DNA from: Cytophagales bacterium
GTDB taxonomy: Bacteria; Bacteroidota; Bacteroidia; Cytophagales; 172606-1
Direction of reading: 5' to 3'
Length of the DNA stretch: 64,000 nucleotides
NCBI GenBank assembly: GCA_030446715.1
Contig: JAUJMU010000004.1
Coordinates: 102,981 to 166,980 of the forward strand
Shown here piece by piece: positions 1-8,635 of this stretch. The notes below the pieces were generated by a model. It had not been told where the DNA came from. It did not search any database and was given only the letters and a program-made list of their open reading frames with translations. The position numbers and the translations under genes are program-made. The number at the start of each line of letters is the position of its first letter. The stretch's first letter is position 1.

Positions 1-521
1 GTTAGCTGTCCGTAATAAAGAAGGATACCTCTATTGTCGATTACAGTTACAGGAGTATCCTTCCGCGAAATATCTTTGTATTGCTATTTTTAGTTTAATA
101 TGTAAACCATTTATCTGCATTGCAGGAACTCTTTCTGCAGAGAGGGCAGAAAATGGACTGCAGATTAAGATCGAACTTCGAATAACTTTGATCCGTCAGG
201 TCTAGCTTAGGTCCATGGTAAGGATGTAAGGGGCAATAGTTTCAGAGTAGTCTTACTGTTAAAGTTACCTTTCTGCGGAAGCCTGTTTGTGTCCTGCTTT
301 CACTCAAGAAAGCATCTTGCCGGAACAGAAAAGGCTCGGCGGTAAAAGTAAACCATACTGCTTTTCCACGGGTGGTGATACCCCAGCAAGGGTTCTTACC
401 TAGTGCTGATCCGGCAAACGAACGCCGCTCTCCCGGCCCTGGCTAAATCAGAGTTAGTTGTAGGGCAGCAGGAGCACGGCCCACCTTAATAGTAGGGTTT
501 GCTTTACGGATACGTTTTTCA
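1..521. other. Region without a recognisable gene
   Basis: I see no convincing coding region on either strand. The segment begins with a hairpin (20-63) and otherwise contains AT-rich spacer with scattered stops. A GGTCC at 210-214 is preceded by TCAGG in a way loosely like the palindromic elements of the IS3 copy at 9 kb, but the left GGACC arm is missing. The last bases are the downstream side of the leftward MBL-fold gene. Confidence 0.5.
20..63. repeat. Inverted repeat, hairpin
   Basis: GAAGGATAC at 20-28 is the reverse complement of GTATCCTTC at 55-63, separated by 26 nt. It could be a transcript end or part of a repeat cut by the window edge. No T-run follows, so an intrinsic terminator is not supported. 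Confidence 0.35.
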
Positions 522-1367
522 TTACCGGTACGCGTAAGGGGCATACTGTACGGTGTCGGCAAAAGCCGGATCGTGCTGTATCCAGACCTGGGCGCCTTGC
601 TGTTGGACAAACTGCTCTATGTCTTCAATAGATTCACGGCTCTGGTCCCGGTTGAAATTAAAGACCGGGACTCTCCGGTATTGCCGGTTTCGGGCATGGT
701 GGTAGAGGTCACCCGAAATCAATACTGGTCCCCTTTCCGGCAGGCGTATGAATAGCGCCTGGTGGCCGGGGCTATGCCCCGGGGCTTTTTTAAGCACCAC
801 CGTCCCGTCTCCGAATACGTCGTAATCCCCGGTGAGCACCTTTCTCTTAGTCAACTGGTTATACAAACCCGGGGCAAATAAATACCGTTCCGGCTCCCGG
901 CCAAAAGCCGCCTCGTATTCTTCCCGTTGAATCAACAGGGTAGCATTACGGAAATAATTAGCATTGCCGGCGTGGTCGGTGTGCAGGTGAGAGAGTGCCA
1001 GGTAGGTGACCTCTTGCGGCGGTACTCCCACAGCTTGCAGCTGTTCCAACAGCGGACGCTGGTGCTGCATGAGGGCAAAGGCTTCCCGTATTCCTTCCGG
1101 AAAGCGGGTCAGCGAGTCAGGATGACCCGTATCCCACATGAGCGTTCCCTTGGGATGCACAATCAGGAAACTAGGGTTTCCCAGGGTTATTACCCGGCCG
1201 CTGTCTACCCCGGGAGAGAGCACGGACGCATCAAAAGCGGTAATGCGTCCGGTGTCAAATACATACACCTGCATTTTTGGTTTGTCGGGCTCCTGGCAAG
1301 CCTTTAGCCCTAAGCTGCCTAGCAAAACCAGCAAAAGGAGCATAGATGGATATAGGGAATGAATCAT
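522..1367 (-). CDS. MBL-fold metallohydrolase lipoprotein (AHL-lactonase-like)
   Basis: The 281-residue protein starts with a lipoprotein signal (hydrophobic run, then LKAC with Cys24), so it should be membrane anchored after export. The metallo-beta-lactamase zinc motif HLHTDH lies at residues 127-132, and further metal ligands are seen in GHSPGH and SGDLYH near the C-terminal third. The arrangement matches the N-acyl-homoserine-lactonase subgroup of the superfamily, which hydrolyses lactones, but the substrate cannot be read from sequence. It is the last of four leftward genes (hydrolase, small lipoprotein, SnoaL-like protein, MBL protein), which may be cotranscribed although a 155-bp gap precedes it. 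A distant use, such as degradation of another ester or lactone, is equally possible. Confidence 0.85.
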   Translation of the reverse strand: MIHSLYPSMLLLLVLLGSLGLKACQEPDKPKMQVYVFDTGRITAFDASVLSPGVDSGRVITLGNPSFLIVHPKGTLMWDTGHPDSLTRFPEGIREAFALMQHQRPLLEQLQAVGVPPQEVTYLALSHLHTDHAGNANYFRNATLLIQREEYEAAFGREPERYLFAPGLYNQLTKRKVLTGDYDVFGDGTVVLKKAPGHSPGHQALFIRLPERGPVLISGDLYHHARNRQYRRVPVFNFNRDQSRESIEDIEQFVQQQGAQVWIQHDPAFADTVQYAPYAYR

Positions 1368-1412
1368 AGTAGTGATGAATGGCTGGGAAAAGACTTTGGC
1401 AGGGGGTTGCTT

Positions 1413-1511
1413 TCAGCCAATGGGAAAAGTGGCCGGTTCATTTTTAGTCAACCCGCCAGCAAACACCCCATCGGTTAAGGCTTTGATCCGGTCAGGCGAT
1501 AAGTACCCCAC
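1413..1511 (-). pseudogene. Possible remnant resembling a TMEM175 (DUF1211) N-terminus
   Basis: Between the MBL and SnoaL-like genes a short leftward reading frame starting at a GTG encodes a peptide containing DRIKALTDGVFAG. That string resembles the first helix motif (R.ALSDGVFAI) of TMEM175/DUF1211 potassium channels. The similarity ends after about 16 residues and the peptide stops after 32 codons. It may be a gene scrap or chance; I give it little weight. Confidence 0.15.
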
Positions 1512-1522
1512 GAGATGATCCT

Positions 1523-1987
1523 TTATCGCTGCTCCACCATAGCGGGCAGGTTCGTATTGCCGGTCTGGTGACGGAAAGTAACGCGCAGCAGGGAGATTTT
1601 CCACCCTTCTTCCTGTTTTACAAGCTCCGTCTCGCAGGTAGCGTACACCGTCCAAAGGTCGCCGCCCTGGGCGCCGGAAGCGTAGTGGATGGCCTGCTCG
1701 TAACAGAAGCATTGGGCCTGCTGCCCATCAATTTCCACTAGAAAATTGCTCAGCAGGTGCTGGGTAACCTGAAACTTGGGTAGAAACGCGGCCCAATTTT
1801 GCATCAGTTGAGCCGCTTTTACCCGGCTGCCCGGCACGCCGGTAGAAGAAGAATAGTCAATGAAGGGGTCTTGGGTGAATAATTGCTGACAGTCATCCCA
1901 GCGGTGGGCGTCAGCGTACACAAAGACGCGGGTTACTTGCTCGATGATCGGTTCCCGGTCAGTAGGGGTAGGGGTGGTAGTAAGCAT
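1523..1987 (-). CDS. SnoaL/NTF2-like domain protein
   Basis: This 154-residue protein has the pattern of a nuclear-transport-factor-2-like fold: an N-terminal helix (IIEQVTRVFVYADAHRWDDC), then LFTQDPFIDYSS and a C-terminal sheet ending in LLRVTFRHQTGN. Such proteins form small cone-shaped barrels that bind or isomerise small hydrophobic molecules; many have no known substrate. The ATG at 1987 is preferred over a start 22 codons upstream because the family fold begins just after it and the upstream stretch overlaps the end of the preceding frameshifted lipoprotein gene. It lies in the leftward cluster between that lipoprotein and the MBL hydrolase. No signal peptide is seen, so it is probably cytoplasmic. 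Confidence 0.75.
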   Translation of the reverse strand: MLTTTPTPTDREPIIEQVTRVFVYADAHRWDDCQQLFTQDPFIDYSSSTGVPGSRVKAAQLMQNWAAFLPKFQVTQHLLSNFLVEIDGQQAQCFCYEQAIHYASGAQGGDLWTVYATCETELVKQEEGWKISLLRVTFRHQTGNTNLPAMVEQR

Positions 1988-2325
1988 GGTAGACGAATGA
2001 ATGTGGTACGTTAAAGGGGGTTTCCCAGGCGTATTGCAGGTTTGCCCAGACAACCTTTCTGTTCCGGTAGGTAAAGGTGTAGTAGGCCCGAAAGCCCCCT
2101 AATGACCCACTCGGCGAGACGCGCACCAGGACCCGGCTGCCGCCCTCCACCAGGGCGTGTTCCAATACCTTGTATTTGATTCACGCCGTCAAAGTAGGCC
2201 TGAGCTGCGGCCGGAACCGGGTCCTGCTGGGGAGAACTCTGCTGAGTCGTCATATCATTTTCGGGGTTAGCACAACTGCCAGCTGGAGCCAGCAAGGCTA
2301 GCAGCAGGAGGTAAAATGATTTCAT
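1959..2325 (-). pseudogene. Small lipoprotein gene with a frameshift
   Basis: The first frame starts with a lipoprotein signal (MKSFYLLLLALLAPAGSC) and reads to AYFDGVNQ. The following conserved-looking segment (VLEHALVEGGSRVLVRVS, then FRAYYTFTYRNRKVVWANLQ) is in the next frame, with an in-frame TGA at 2181-2183 marking the break. Removing one base around 2170-2182 restores a continuous reading frame of about 120 residues whose stop at 1959 overlaps the start of the SnoaL-like gene by 29 bp, a normal arrangement for translationally coupled genes. I do not recognise the family. The tight overlap and clean resumption make either a recent mutation or a one-base sequencing error plausible. Confidence 0.6.
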
Positions 2326-2442
2326 GGTTACAGCTTATTTAAAGGAAATGCTTGCAGCAAGGAACAGGTACCGGCCGACCCAACACAGGTGGATCGGATC
2401 GGCCGGTAATGAGTATGGCTAGCATACTTCTAGGTCTTTTGC

Positions 2443-3372
2443 TCAGGCCAGGTGTTGTTTGAAAAACGCGTCTATTTGCGCCACCGATTCGTTTACATTC
2501 CGCTCGTTGTCGTAGAAGTCAAACTGATTGCCCTCCGTCCAGTAGAGTTCTTTGTGGGTATGGGGAATGTCACTGAAGAAACGTTTGGCGTAGTCGGGCA
2601 GTACCGCTTCATCGGAATGAATCATCAGGGTTGGCAGTTGAATGTTTCTAGCAAGCGTAGTCGGATTGTAGGTGAGCCAATCCTCCCAGCTCATCACGTT
2701 AAAGCCCTTGTTCCACTGGGGTAACGCCCCCCGTTTGGGATTGAGGTAATAGTCAAACTCCCCGTACATAGCGGCCCGGGTGTCGGAGGTGCTGGCCAGG
2801 GGCACCAGGGTTATTTCACCCGTTTCGGCGTAGCGGTTTTTGGCTTCTTTAGCCGCCTGAATGCGTTGCTGAACGCCTTCTTCCCCGCCGTAGATGAGCT
2901 TAACGGCTTCGGCATCGTGAATCCAGGCGGCAACCGTGGCCAGGGCTTTCACCCGCTTGTCTTCCGAAGCTACCCAGGATAGATACCCACCGCTGGCGCA
3001 TACCCCCACCAGGGCCAGGCGGTTCTGGTCAACTTCGGGCAGGGATTCGAGAAATGTAATCGCGTTCTTGAAATCAGCTACCTTCCGGGCCGGAGATTCG
3101 TACTGGCGCGGCTCGCCTTCGCTTTCGCCAAAGCCCCTAAAGTCCAACCCCAAGACCCAATAGCCCCTTTCGGCAAGCTTTTGGGCGTAGGTACCGGCCA
3201 TTTGTTCCTTTACGTTGGTCCAGGAGCCACCAATGAGAATAGTGGGATACATTTGGCCTGCTTGGTAAGTAGGCGGATAATACAGGTTGCCTACCAGTTT
3301 GCTTCCTTCGCTTTCGAAAGTAACTCTTCTTATGGTAGCCGCAGCAGCGGCAGGGGTGGTGGGGGCAGTCAT
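2443..3372 (-). CDS. Alpha/beta hydrolase (dienelactone-hydrolase-like)
   Basis: The 309-residue protein has an alpha/beta-hydrolase core: a strand and oxyanion region ILIGGSW near residues 45-51, DFRGFGESEG at 77-86, and the nucleophile elbow GVCASGG at 123-129. Cys125 occupies the nucleophile position of the G-x-Nuc-x motif as in dienelactone hydrolase and YcjY-like proteins, though Ser127 cannot be excluded. Later HSDEAVLPDYAKRF and TEGNQFDFYD likely carry the acid and histidine region; the usual His is replaced by Gln-Phe, which is odd. There is no signal peptide. It faces the sigma-54 activator gene, and a near-consensus -24/-12 site lies about 65 bp upstream of its start, so it is the best candidate target of that regulator. 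The substrate is unknown. Confidence 0.8.
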   Translation of the reverse strand: MTAPTTPAAAAATIRRVTFESEGSKLVGNLYYPPTYQAGQMYPTILIGGSWTNVKEQMAGTYAQKLAERGYWVLGLDFRGFGESEGEPRQYESPARKVADFKNAITFLESLPEVDQNRLALVGVCASGGYLSWVASEDKRVKALATVAAWIHDAEAVKLIYGGEEGVQQRIQAAKEAKNRYAETGEITLVPLASTSDTRAAMYGEFDYYLNPKRGALPQWNKGFNVMSWEDWLTYNPTTLARNIQLPTLMIHSDEAVLPDYAKRFFSDIPHTHKELYWTEGNQFDFYDNERNVNESVAQIDAFFKQHLA

Positions 3373-3412
3373 AGTAATCGGTAAGGAGTAAGATGTAAAT
3401 AGTGAATACGTT

Positions 3413-3424
3413 GAAACCGGTTTC
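3413..3424. promoter_or_regulatory. 12-bp perfect palindrome near the hydrolase transcription start
   Basis: GAAACCGGTTTC is a perfect palindrome located between the putative sigma-54 promoter and the hydrolase start codon, roughly where transcription would begin. It could be an operator; only the symmetry is seen. Confidence 0.3.
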
Positions 3425-3435
3425 GCGCTCTCTTT

Positions 3436-3451
3436 GTCAAGCCGCGTGCCA
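3436..3451 (-). promoter_or_regulatory. Putative sigma-54 (-24/-12) promoter for the alpha/beta hydrolase
   Basis: On the minus strand the site reads TGGCACGCGGCTTGAC. It matches the -24 consensus TGGCACG perfectly, with correct spacing to TTG; the -12 GC is GA here, a single deviation. Transcription would start near 3424 and give a leader of about 50 nt. The adjacent divergent gene encodes a sigma-54-dependent activator, which strengthens the call. Confidence 0.5.
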
Positions 3452-3561
3452 GCAGTTAGCCGGGAATTGGAAACAGGCGTAAAAAGGCCACTGGACGTTT
3501 ATAAGGACCAAAAAATAGATGGACCCATGAATCGGATAAGAATTGCTAAACGTGGGTTGTC

Positions 3562-3578
3562 CCCCGAAAATTTCGGGG
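3562..3578. promoter_or_regulatory. 17-bp palindrome, candidate upstream activator site
   Basis: CCCCGAAAATTTCGGGG is a perfect dyad around a central A, lying about 110 bp upstream of the putative -24 element and about 110 bp upstream of the activator start. Fis-type activators usually bind such dyads 80-200 bp upstream of sigma-54 promoters. Binding by the neighbouring regulator is inferred. Confidence 0.4.
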
Positions 3579-3689
3579 AAATTACTGGAATGGCATCCTA
3601 AATATTCGGAAGTTGCCATCTGAAAGTACCAGTATCCGCCCCTATTGACCTAAAAATACGGTGGAATACTTTTGGCTGCCCCACTGCTT

Positions 3690-6600
3690 ATGACAACTCA
3701 GGAACTGCTTATACTCCTACAAGTCAACCGAACCATCGCTGCTGTCCGGGAGCGGAAGGAACTCGCTGCCGTCCTATTCGAGCAAATCAGACTACACATA
3801 CCCGTAGATGATATAGGTATTTTAGTCCCGGACAAGACGGCCACCTACTGGCAGGACTGGTGCAAGGTGGAAAATGGTCCGGAGACGGAAGCAGCTACGG
3901 GCTGGCAGCAACCAAGCCCCGGCGGAGTCCAGCCCGTAGATTTTCCGTTAACAGAGGTGCTTAGTCACGCGGGCATGATGACTGTGGCCGATTTCCTGAC
4001 CCGGTACCCGAACCATTCTTTCGGGCAAGCGTTGCAGGAGGCTGGTCTGCGGGAAATGATTTTTACGCCCCTGGTAACTGGTAACCAAAAGACAGGCGTC
4101 TTATTTTTGAGTGCCCAACAGGAAGGCAGTTACGCGGAACAGCACCTCCCGCTGATCCAAGCCATTGCTGAACAGGTAGCCGTCGCCGTAGCCACTATCC
4201 TGGCTAATGAGGAGATCCTGGAAAGGGAAAAGGAGAAAGACTTGCTACTTGGTATCAGTGAATCTATTGCTACCGTGCGTGACAAGCAGGACCTATTTCG
4301 CGTGATTAAGGAAACGGCTCAGCAGGCACTGCCCGTCTCGCCGGAGTTCTTCCACATTTACCTCTGGCACCCCGAGCGGAGCGAAGTTGAATTCTACCTG
4401 CAGCTCACTACCCCAGCGTACGCCGCCGACCCGGTGGACCAGCGAGTACTGGCCCGGCGCTTTTTCCCAGTTACCCCGGGCGACCCCGTGGACCGCGTGT
4501 TGCAGGCGCCGGGTGCTCTCTCCATGCGCACTGCTGCCTACAGCCAAACTCATCCGGATTGGTGGGCCGCTGAACCTATTCTGCACTTTGGGCTTGATGA
4601 ACTTATTGGTGCCCCGCTGCGGGTAAGCGGGCAGTTGCTGGGCTATGTCAATGTATTTGCTCCCCGGCAGGCTCCCTTCCCCCCGTCGCACCTGCCGCTG
4701 TTTCAGGCCATGGCCGACCAACTGGCCGTAGCATTAGCCAACATTCTGGCCAACGAGGAGATTCTCCAGCAGAAGCAGGATATTGAAGAACGGGAACGGG
4801 GGAAGGCTACTTTGCTTTCTATTAGCGGCGCAATCTCTTCGGCCCGCAATGCTGTGGAGTTACTCACTGTCATCCGGGAAAAAGCCCAAGAATTGATTCC
4901 CTTCTACGATACGGGTATTCTCATTGTTGAATCGGACGGGCAGTACCACTACGATCTAGCGGTGAATCTGCAAGGATGGGACCAATCGAAAACCAACCAG
5001 CAGTTATATGCCCAGGGCTTGCACCGGGTACCTCATCCAGGCTCGGCCATTGAAAGATCGATCAACGAAGTAGAAGCGGCTCAAAGCCCCATCATTCAGG
5101 ACTACGAGCAGTTGTTTGAGCAGAATAACCACCCCTTTTTCCCCATACTAAAGGAAGCTGGTTATAAAGAGGGCTTGGCTACCCTGCTCCGGTCAGGTGG
5201 AAAAGTATTGGGCATGTTTTGGCTAAATTCTTTAACCAAAGATCACTTTCACCCCAAACAATTCGAAATCTTCCAGGCCATTGCCGATCAGGTATCCGTA
5301 GCCGTAGCCAATATCCTGGCCAATGAGGAGATTCTCCAGCAGAAGCAGGATATTGAAGAACGGGAACGGGAAAAAGCGTTACAGGTTTCCATCCACCAGG
5401 TACTCAGCGAGGAAAAGACCTGGGAGCGGAAATGGTTTAAAGTAACCATGCACCTGCAGCTGCTCATCCCTTTTGACTACATTATTATCGGAGCAGTATC
5501 GGCCAAGGGAGAAAAAGCGTACAGTTTTGAGCGCATCGGCAAAGATGAGTACCGGACCATACTCCCCGAAACTTTTCTTTCCCTGAACCAGCTTAACTGG
5601 GATCAGTACCACAAATGGCGGGACGAGATACCCTACAACGGTCCGGCTATCTACAACGGGGAAGATTTTGAAAAGCTTTGCCAGCACTACCGGCTCAAGG
5701 CCCTGATTGCAAAAACTTTCAAAGTACAGTCGAGCCTGGTCTACCCCCTTCGGTTGAGTGAACACACTTTACTGATCCTTTCGATGTTTAGCCGGCAGGA
5801 GTCAGCTTTCCTGCCCAAACACGCCTCGCTGCTGGACCGGATCGCCCATACGCTAGCCCTGTCGGTGGAAAGACTACTCGTATACGAGGAAGTGGCCCAG
5901 CTGAACGAGAAGTTACAGTTGGAGAAGGGCTACCTGATGGAAGAGGTAAAGACCAATTACAATTTTGAGGAAATCATCGGCACCAGTCCCGCTTTACAAA
6001 AAGTACTCCAATCCATCCGGAAAGTAGCCCCCACGGAGACTACCGTACTAATCGAGGGAGAAACCGGTACGGGCAAGGAACTGGTTGCCCGGGCCATCCA
6101 CTACCACTCTCCCCGTAAGGAGCATCCATTGATTAAAGTAAACTGCGCCGCCCTGCCACCGCAACTGATCGAAAGCGAGCTGTTCGGCCACGAACGCGGT
6201 GCTTTTACCGGTGCCACCGAAAGACGTATTGGTAAGTTTGAACTGGCCCACCAGGGGACCCTTTTCCTGGACGAGATCGGAGAACTTTCCCTGGAACTGC
6301 AACCCAAACTCCTGCGGGCCCTGCAGGAACGAGAAATTGAACGTCTCGGCGGCAAAGCTCCCGTTGCCTGTGATGTACGCATTGTCGCGGCTACCAACCG
6401 TAATCTACCGGTAGAAGTAGCCCAAGGCCGCTTCCGGGCGGATTTGTACTACCGGCTGGGGGTGTTTCCCATTGCTATGCCGGCGCTGCGGGAACGCACT
6501 GCGGACATTCCGCTGCTGGCTACCTATTTTGCCGCCAAGTTTTGCAAGAAGATGGGCAAAGCCTACCAGGGAATTTCGGAAGAATCTATGACCAACATGC

Positions 6601-6962
6601 TTGCCTACCCCTGGCCGGGCAACATCCGGGAGTTGCAGAATGTACTGGAGCAGGCGGTAGTTGTATCGGAAGGGAAGTATCTCAACTGTACTTCTTATTT
6701 CTTGAATCGGCCCGCTCCTGCTACCAAGCATCATTCCCCCGCAACCGTTATCTTGCCTAACACGGACCGCAAAACCTTGGCCGAGCTGGACGAATGGAAA
6801 GAGGAACTGGAACGGAAATACATTCTGCAAGTACTGGAACAAGCTGGCGGTCGGGTGCGCGGCATTGGCGGAGCGGCCGATCTGCTCGATGTGCACCCCA
6901 ACACGCTGGAATCCAGGATGAAGAAGCTAAACCTTACCCGTAAACACGTGGTGAAAGAATGA
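3690..6962 (+). CDS. Sigma-54-dependent transcriptional activator with four GAF modules
   Basis: The 1090-residue regulator has four tandem GAF-type sensory modules (about residues 10-165, 185-355, 375-550 and 565-730) joined by helical linkers containing ILANEEIL. It ends in an AAA+ sigma-54 interaction domain with Walker A GETGTGKE near residue 790, the diagnostic GAFTGA loop near 837 and Walker B FLDEIGEL near 860, then a Fis-type helix-turn-helix in the last 50 residues. Such proteins hydrolyse ATP to remodel sigma-54 RNA polymerase in response to ligands bound by GAF domains. I prefer the ATG at 3690 to a TTG six codons upstream. The multi-GAF layout resembles Cytophagales regulators placed next to hydrolases, but the ligand is unknown. 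The nearest plausible target is the divergent alpha/beta hydrolase. Confidence 0.9.
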   Translation: MTTQELLILLQVNRTIAAVRERKELAAVLFEQIRLHIPVDDIGILVPDKTATYWQDWCKVENGPETEAATGWQQPSPGGVQPVDFPLTEVLSHAGMMTVADFLTRYPNHSFGQALQEAGLREMIFTPLVTGNQKTGVLFLSAQQEGSYAEQHLPLIQAIAEQVAVAVATILANEEILEREKEKDLLLGISESIATVRDKQDLFRVIKETAQQALPVSPEFFHIYLWHPERSEVEFYLQLTTPAYAADPVDQRVLARRFFPVTPGDPVDRVLQAPGALSMRTAAYSQTHPDWWAAEPILHFGLDELIGAPLRVSGQLLGYVNVFAPRQAPFPPSHLPLFQAMADQLAVALANILANEEILQQKQDIEERERGKATLLSISGAISSARNAVELLTVIREKAQELIPFYDTGILIVESDGQYHYDLAVNLQGWDQSKTNQQLYAQGLHRVPHPGSAIERSINEVEAAQSPIIQDYEQLFEQNNHPFFPILKEAGYKEGLATLLRSGGKVLGMFWLNSLTKDHFHPKQFEIFQAIADQVSVAVANILANEEILQQKQDIEEREREKALQVSIHQVLSEEKTWERKWFKVTMHLQLLIPFDYIIIGAVSAKGEKAYSFERIGKDEYRTILPETFLSLNQLNWDQYHKWRDEIPYNGPAIYNGEDFEKLCQHYRLKALIAKTFKVQSSLVYPLRLSEHTLLILSMFSRQESAFLPKHASLLDRIAHTLALSVERLLVYEEVAQLNEKLQLEKGYLMEEVKTNYNFEEIIGTSPALQKVLQSIRKVAPTETTVLIEGETGTGKELVARAIHYHSPRKEHPLIKVNCAALPPQLIESELFGHERGAFTGATERRIGKFELAHQGTLFLDEIGELSLELQPKLLRALQEREIERLGGKAPVACDVRIVAATNRNLPVEVAQGRFRADLYYRLGVFPIAMPALRERTADIPLLATYFAAKFCKKMGKAYQGISEESMTNMLAYPWPGNIRELQNVLEQAVVVSEGKYLNCTSYFLNRPAPATKHHSPATVILPNTDRKTLAELDEWKEELERKYILQVLEQAGGRVRGIGGAADLLDVHPNTLESRMKKLNLTRKHVVKE
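4755..5370 (+). repeat. Two exact 46-bp copies inside the activator gene (inter-GAF linker)
   Basis: Positions 4755-4800 and 5325-5370 are identical, encoding the linker [18 protein letters not shown] that follows the second and third GAF modules. A third, diverged copy follows the first GAF module near 4210. Flanking GAF sequence has diverged far more, so the linker was homogenised recently or is strongly constrained as a coiled coil. Confidence 0.8.
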
Positions 6963-7308
6963 GTAACGGGTTTATTCTTATGCCAGCAGAACCTTGCTAT
7001 TGCCGTGCTTGCCAATAACTAATAGAACATGGCCAGTCAATACGGTTTGCTTCGCTCTCCTTTGTTTTTTAACAGTATGGGCATGAGCAGATAATAAATA
7101 TAAGCTAAACTGCTAACCGATATATGGTCCGTGCTTATAGAGGGCTACGTAACCAGAACGATTCCCAAAAACGTGGGTTATCCGGTACAGGAAAAATAGG
7201 GAGGCAAAAGGGGCTAAAGTCGAAAATTACTTGTATCCGAAAGTTATACCCTGAATCAATGTACCCTATATTTGAAAAGACGACATAAAGGGTACAAAAT
7301 CGGGTAGT
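6963..7308. other. Intergenic region between activator and recombinase
   Basis: I see no gene here. The segment is AT-rich relative to its neighbours. It contains the inverted repeat and TATATTTG box listed separately just upstream of the recombinase remnant. Confidence 0.5.
7261..7295 (+). promoter_or_regulatory. Recombinase promoter box inside an inverted repeat
   Basis: GTACCCT (7261-7267) and AGGGTAC (7289-7295) form an inverted repeat that overlaps TATATTTG (7267-7274), a match to the Bacteroidota -7 motif TAnnTTTG, 35 bp before the ATG. The dyad could be the recombinase crossover or autoregulatory site. No clear -33 motif is seen. Confidence 0.4.
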
Positions 7309-8054
7309 ATGAAAATTGGCTACGCAAGGGTTTCGACTCAGGAACAAATATTGGACCTTCAGCTGGATGCCCTGAAGAAAGCAGGGTGTGAAAAGATTTT
7401 CACCGATAAGGTATCAGGCATAAAAGTCCATAAACCCGAGTTTGAGAAACTCCTGCTTTACGCCCGGGAAGGAGACACCATTGTTATTTGGGTAGTGCTA
7501 CAAATAGGGTACTGATCCAATTTTAGAAACACCCTTAATACCACATTGAACCAAGTTTTCAAATTCAGGTAGCACCCTATTTGTAGCACTACCGTTATTT
7601 GGAAGCTGGACCTGGTTGGGCAGGTCCACTAAGCAGTTGATTGAACTGGTGGAAATGCCTGGGAAGCGAGGGATCAATTTGATTTCTCTCAATGACCCGA
7701 TTGATACCACTTCTCCCAGTGGCGTCTTAGTCTTTCAAATTTTTTGTGCCCTAGCCGAACACGAGCGGAATCTGATAGTGCAGCGTACCAAAGCCGGGTT
7801 ACAATCAGCAAGGGCTCGGGGGAGAATGGGAGGACGTCCACAGGGATTAGCCGTAAAATATCAAAAGGTTGCCCCAGCCGTGAAAGACCTTTATGTAGCG
7901 GGGACAAAAGTCCACTACCGAGATCATGCAATATTTTAACATTGGGTCACGGAGAACTCTATACAAAGTATTACGATTTGCGGGTGTGGATATTAAATCA
8001 TTCCAGAAAGAGAAAACGAGGTCAGTTACAGCAATCCCAGAACAAGTATCTTAA
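7309..8054 (+). pseudogene. Serine recombinase (resolvase/invertase), disrupted
   Basis: The gene begins with the resolvase catalytic signature MKIGYARVSTQEQ (Ser near residue 9) and reads to DTIVIW. It is then split by a 103-bp insertion (7491-7593) with an 8-bp duplicated target. It resumes as KLD...LGRSTKQLIELVE after one extra base near 7613 and continues through FQIFCALAEHERNLI and GRMGGRPQG. A second one-base insertion in an A-run near 7910 shifts the frame again; past it the DNA-binding tail (STTEIMQYFNIGSRRTLYKV) continues to a stop at 8052-8054. Reassembled, it is a roughly 200-residue small serine recombinase of the kind that acts at inverted-repeat sites or within transposons. With three lesions it cannot be functional. 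Confidence 0.9.
7491..7593. mobile_element. 103-bp MITE with 20-bp inverted ends in the recombinase gene
   Basis: The left end GGTAGTGCTACAAATAGGGT (7491-7510) is an exact inverted copy of the right end (7574-7593). GTTATTTG is duplicated directly outside (7483-7490 and 7594-7601), and removing element plus one duplicate restores the recombinase codons IVIW-K. There is no coding capacity. The 8-bp duplication and ends beginning GGT..TGCT.C.AA resemble IS1-family ends, so an IS1-derived miniature element is inferred. Confidence 0.9.
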
Positions 8055-8085
8055 TTTATTAAAAGTCTTCTAACCTTCCGCTTCA

Positions 8086-8628
8086 GTGCTATCTTACTTT
8101 TGGCCCGAATCGGGAGTTGCAACCAATACCCAAACCAGCAGAGCCTGGATCAAAAAAGGTCAACAAAAGCATATCCCGGCTAATTCAGGCAGGAAACGGG
8201 TCAATATCAACGGAGCCGTCAATGCTCTTGATCCCTGTGAGGCAGTCGTAGTGGAAGCAGAAACCGTTAATGCCCAAAGCACTGTTACCCTTTATGAGAA
8301 ACTGCTGGAGAAGAATCCGGGCAAAAAGCTGGTGCTGATCTGCGATAATGCCCGCTACTACCGCAGCCAGTTCTTACAGCAGTGGCTCAAAGGCCAGCCT
8401 TTGATTGAGCAGTGGTTTTTGCCCACTTACTCACCTAACCTCAACATCATCGAAAGGCTGTGGAGATTTATGAAAAAGCAGGCCATCGGTCTTTCATTTC
8501 ACTCCACCTTCAAAGCCTTTAAAAAGAGTATCCTCCACTTCTTTGAGCACCTTCTGTTTGGACTTGCTAGCTTTGACTGGAGGAAAAAGCCAGGCAGATT
8601 TAACAGATTATTAAATCTGACCACATGA
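8086..8628 (+). pseudogene. IS630-family transposase, C-terminal part
   Basis: The reading frame covers the C-terminal DDE_3 catalytic half: AWIKKGQQKHIPANSGRKRV, then ICDNARYY with the second catalytic Asp, and PTYSPNLNIIERLWRFMKK with the terminal Glu. IS630/Tc1 transposases use these residues to cut and paste at TA targets. The N-terminal helix-turn-helix half and the first catalytic Asp region are absent; sequence before about 8140 does not resemble the family. The copy abuts the IS3 remnant on its right. It is not the missing half of the leftward IS630 piece at 10 kb, because both pieces contain the same central W..(K)G region. Confidence 0.8.
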
Positions 8629-8635
8629 AAAACAA

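Noticed and set aside
210..214. A fifth GGACC-type palindrome near the left edge
   Set aside because: Only the GGTCC arm and a TCAGG word are present; the left arm is absent.
1394..1408. TGGCAGGGGGTTGC as a sigma-54 promoter
   Set aside because: GG-to-GC spacing is one base too short and there is no rightward gene downstream.
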